Shown here piece by piece: positions 61,191 to 64,000 of a DNA stretch of 64,000 nucleotides. The stretch comes from Micromonospora antibiotica (lineage in GTDB: Bacteria > Actinomycetota > Actinomycetes > Mycobacteriales > Micromonosporaceae). The stretch's first letter is position 1, and every line of letters begins with the position of its first letter. The notes beneath the pieces were generated by a model. It saw only the letters and a program-made list of their open reading frames with translations. It did not search any database and was not told the DNA's origin. Position numbers and translations under genes: made by a program. The stretch is from contig NZ_JAGFWR010000004.1 of NCBI RefSeq assembly GCF_017599305.1, positions 1 to 64,000 on the forward strand, given 5' to 3'.

Positions 61191-64000
61191 CCCTCAGCAG
61201 CAGGTCACGGCAACGGCCGCGACGCGACGCGACGCCGGCTCATCGTCGGCATATCACCTACTGCATCCCAAGGTGCAGCGGTGGATCCACGATCAAGGCT
61301 GGGACCAGCTGCGGGACGCGCAGGAACGCGCAGCGCGGCCGATCCTCGCGGGCGACACTGACGTCATCATCGCTGCCGCGACCGCCAGCGGAAAGACCGA
61401 AGCAGCTTGGTTGCCGATCTGCTCAGCCGCCGCGGCTCGGCGGGAGGCGAGCGATGACGTCGCCGGGATCGGCGCGCTCTACGTCGGGCCGCTCAAAGCG
61501 CTGATCAACGACCAGTACGAGCGGCTCACCTACCTGTGCGAACGGCTCGACGTTCCGGTCCACCGATGGCATGGCGACGTGGCGGGCTCACGCAAGTCGC
61601 GGGTTCTGCGGGAGCCGGACGGAATTCTGCTGATCACGCCCGAATCGCTGGAGTCACTGTTCGTCAACCACGGCGACAAGGTCGCTCGCATCCTCGGCGA
61701 CATCAGCCACGTCGTCATCGACGAGCTGCACGCGTTCATCGGCACCGAACGTGGCGCCCAACTGCAATCACTGCTGCATCGGGTGGACCTTGTTCTGCGG
61801 CGCAGAATTCCGCGGATTGCCTTGTCGGCCACTCTCGGCGACTTCACCGCAGCGGCAGCGTTCCTCCGCCCGGGCCGCGGCGACGCCGTCACCGTGATCG
61901 CGTCCGACGATGACGCCCGAGAGATACGACTGCAGCTTCGGGGCTACGTCGCCGCGGCCCCCCGTCCCCCCGGCCAGGCGTACGCCACACCTCAATCTGG
62001 CGCCACGTCTGAGGCCGACGACGGGGAAGAATCGTGGGACAAGGCTGGGATCGCCGACCACCTCTTCCGTACCCTGCGGGGAAGCGACAACCTCGTCTTC
62101 GCCAACTCCCGCAGCGCCGTCGAGCTCTACACCGATATGCTCGATCGGCGGTGCAAGAACAACAACGTCCCCAGCGAGTTCCTCCCGCACCACGGCAACC
62201 TCTCCAAAGAAATCCGCGAGCACGTCGAAGCACGGCTCAAAGACCGCACCACGCCGGTCACTGCCATCTGCACGTCAACCCTGGAAATGGGAATCGACAT
62301 CGGCTCCGTCGATTCGGTGGCCCAGATCGGAGCGCCAGCCAGCGTCGCTGGAATGCGGCAGCGGCTCGGCCGCTCCGGACGCCGAGCCGACCAACCCGCC
62401 GTACTGCGGATGTACGTCTCGGAGCCCGAACTCACCGACCGCACACCCCCCACCGACACGCTGCGCAGCCAGCTCGTCCAAAGCGTCGCGATGGTCGACC
62501 TACTGCTCGCCAAGTGGTACGAGCCACCGGACACCGCGAGCATGCACCTGTCGACCCTCACCCAACAGGTCCTGTCGGTCATCGCCCAACGCGGCGGCGC
62601 ACAACCTCAGCAGCTCTATGACGCATTGTCCGGCCACGGCCCGTTCGCGCGCGTCGACAAGAGCACCTTCATCGCTCTCCTGCGTTGCATGGGTAAGCAG
62701 GACCTGCTCACCCAAGATTCGCAAGGACTTCTGCTGCCCGGCGGCGTTGGCGACCGCCTCGTCAACCACTACAGCTTCTACACCGCCTTCACGACCCCGG
62801 AGGAGTTCCGGCTTGTCGCGGACGGCCGCACCATCGGATCGCTGCCGGTCGACAACCCGATCACCCCTGGAATGCTGCTGATCTTCAGCGGTCGACGCTG
62901 GAAGATAGTCGCGGTCGATGCACGGCAGAAGGTCATCGAACTGGTCAGATCCGGTGGTGGCCGCCCCCCGGGCTTCTCAGGAAGCGGCGGCGAAGTCGCC
63001 GACGCCGTCCGACAACGCATGCGCATGATCTACCAAGCAACCGAGACGCCCCGCTACCTCGATCGCCAGGCCCAAGCACTCCTCGAAGAAGGACGTGCAG
63101 CCTTCAACAGGTACGGGCTGGACAGCCACGCGATCCTCGGCTGGGGCAACGACACCCTCCTGTTCCCCTGGCGAGGGGACAAGATCATGAACACCCTCGC
63201 CGTAGCCCTCACACGAGAAGGACTAGAGGTTGGCCACGACGGCGTCGCCCTGACCATCCGAGGCACCGACCCTGCCGGGCTATGGGAAACCATCAGGCAC
63301 CTCGCCGACGAGACACCACCCGACCCTCCGGTACTCGCCGCGGCGGTGCCGAACAAGGCGGCAGACAAATACGACCAGTACCTGACGGACGATCTGCTCA
63401 CCATCGCCTACGCAGCGCGGGCCCTCGACGTACCAGAAGCCTGGCACGCGCTGCGGTCGATGGCCGCAATGCCTCGCCCCGAGCAAGCCTGTGTGCTCGC
63501 CCCCGAGACCGTCAACCACGATCGCAGTTGCGCGCCCCCTGCACCTGGTCGATCAGCAGCACAGCCTGTTATGCGGCCGCTGGCTCAGCTCGGGCAGACC
63601 CCCTTCGCGGTCATCGACCTGGAAACCACCGGCTTCGCCTCACACCGAGGCGACCGGATCGTCGAAGTCGCGGTCGTGCGGCTGTCTCCCGCAGGACAGA
63701 TCGAACAACGATGGGCCACCCTGATCAATCCCGATCGAGACCCAGGACCCACCCATGTACACGGCCTCACCGCCGCCGACCTCGCCCTCGCTCCGCGTTT
63801 CAGTGACATCGCCGGCGAACTCGCCAACCAGTTGCGCGGTGCCATCGTCGTTGCGCACAACGCACGCTACGACCTCAGCTTCCTCGACGCCGAGTTCCAC
63901 CACCTCGGCTACCCCGTCCCGGCATGGCCCGCACTCTGCACCCTCAGCATGTCCCACCGGTATGGCGGCGGGGCGACCCGCCGACTCACAGACCTCTGCC
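61159..64000 (+). CDS. sngC: Shango Lhr-like helicase SngC with C-terminal DEDDh exonuclease (cut by window end)
   Basis: The frame is open to the window edge: 947 residues seen. The superfamily 2 helicase part has Walker A ATASGKTEA (~75-83), DEAH-like VVIDELHAF (~185), SAT in IALSATLGD (~220) and motif VI QRLGRSGRRADQ (~400), as in Lhr/BrxHI helicases. After a C-terminal accessory part, residues ~816-947 form a DnaQ-like 3'-5' exonuclease: FAVIDLETTGFASHRGDRIVEVAVV (D-x-E, Exo I) and VVAHNARYDLSFLDAEF (Exo II, HN-x3-D). Exo III (with the final H/D) should lie beyond the edge. No stop between the parts, so it is a real fusion. ATG at 61159 fits MTTSLPPSASDP. Confidence 0.87.
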   Translation, partial: MTTSLPPSASDPQQQVTATAATRRDAGSSSAYHLLHPKVQRWIHDQGWDQLRDAQERAARPILAGDTDVIIAAATASGKTEAAWLPICSAAAARREASDDVAGIGALYVGPLKALINDQYERLTYLCERLDVPVHRWHGDVAGSRKSRVLREPDGILLITPESLESLFVNHGDKVARILGDISHVVIDELHAFIGTERGAQLQSLLHRVDLVLRRRIPRIALSATLGDFTAAAAFLRPGRGDAVTVIASDDDAREIRLQLRGYVAAAPRPPGQAYATPQSGATSEADDGEESWDKAGIADHLFRTLRGSDNLVFANSRSAVELYTDMLDRRCKNNNVPSEFLPHHGNLSKEIREHVEARLKDRTTPVTAICTSTLEMGIDIGSVDSVAQIGAPASVAGMRQRLGRSGRRADQPAVLRMYVSEPELTDRTPPTDTLRSQLVQSVAMVDLLLAKWYEPPDTASMHLSTLTQQVLSVIAQRGGAQPQQLYDALSGHGPFARVDKSTFIALLRCMGKQDLLTQDSQGLLLPGGVGDRLVNHYSFYTAFTTPEEFRLVADGRTIGSLPVDNPITPGMLLIFSGRRWKIVAVDARQKVIELVRSGGGRPPGFSGSGGEVADAVRQRMRMIYQATETPRYLDRQAQALLEEGRAAFNRYGLDSHAILGWGNDTLLFPWRGDKIMNTLAVALTREGLEVGHDGVALTIRGTDPAGLWETIRHLADETPPDPPVLAAAVPNKAADKYDQYLTDDLLTIAYAARALDVPEAWHALRSMAAMPRPEQACVLAPETVNHDRSCAPPAPGRSAAQPVMRPLAQLGQTPFAVIDLETTGFASHRGDRIVEVAVVRLSPAGQIEQRWATLINPDRDPGPTHVHGLTAADLALAPRFSDIAGELANQLRGAIVVAHNARYDLSFLDAEFHHLGYPVPAWPALCTLSMSHRYGGGATRRLTDLC

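Noticed and set aside
59748-64000. BREX type 2 system
   Set aside because: BrxD- and BrxHI-like genes are present, but no pglX, pglZ or pglW/Y genes are seen, and the TerB-domain gene in front points to Shango; genes beyond the window edge could still change this.

Overview
The window comes from a high-GC actinomycete chromosome, most probably Micromonosporaceae (Micromonospora-like). Evidence: very high GC at third codon positions, frequent GTG/TTG starts, a 5S rRNA of actinobacterial type, and a gene order in the first 29 kb that matches, from memory of that genome, the Mycobacterium tuberculosis Rv1691-Rv1713 block. Species was not determined.

Region 1 (1-29.5 kb) is conserved core. After the 5S rRNA come a low-complexity RGG-rich/TPR protein and a HAD phosphatase; an SCP2-like protein (minus strand) and a phasin-like protein; tlyA, nadK and recN; the cell-division pair steA/steB; an envelope group (MraY/WecA-like protein, MurJ-like flippase, GT4 glycosyltransferase, 806-aa membrane protein); pyrG, a NUDIX hydrolase, ald and xerD; and the chromosome-segregation set parA-scpA-scpB followed by rluB, cmk and der. 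Most genes overlap by a few bases or lie very close, as in long operons.

Region 2 (29.5-44.3 kb) starts at a tRNA-Pro(GGG) gene. Just past it lies the C-terminal remnant of a tyrosine integrase, so the tRNA looks like an old integration site. What follows is mixed accessory DNA: a TetR/hydrolase pair, a zinc-ribbon membrane protein, an AAA/kinase-like ATPase, a frameshifted IS5-type transposase, a secreted seven-repeat RCC1 propeller, an MFS exporter with a siderophore-interacting protein facing a TetR regulator, a TetR/alcohol dehydrogenase pair and an EI24 membrane protein.

Region 3 (44.5-54.1 kb) holds the main find: a compact linaridin-type RiPP cluster on the minus strand. Two tandem precursor genes, both with an ATP-starting core, are followed by a perfect 34-bp palindrome and then by an HTTM-alpha/beta hydrolase fusion, an SdpA/CypL-like protein, a methyltransferase, an ABC exporter and a phytoene-dehydrogenase-like oxidoreductase. 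Neither core has Cys and no decarboxylase gene is present, so an aminovinyl-cysteine ring is not expected. A divergent XRE regulator/ImmA metallopeptidase/DUF6545 membrane protein module lies next to it.

Region 4 (54.2-57.4 kb) is an IS graveyard (IS5 and ISL3 remnants). It carries an apparently iron-regulated pair (DUF1540 and DUF2470 proteins) with IdeR/DmdR-type boxes, three of them in tandem.

Region 5 (57.4-64 kb, cut by the window end) is a three-gene Shango-type anti-phage operon: TerB-domain protein, DUF2791/BrxD-like ATPase and Lhr-like helicase. The helicase reads straight into a DEDDh 3'-5' exonuclease domain.
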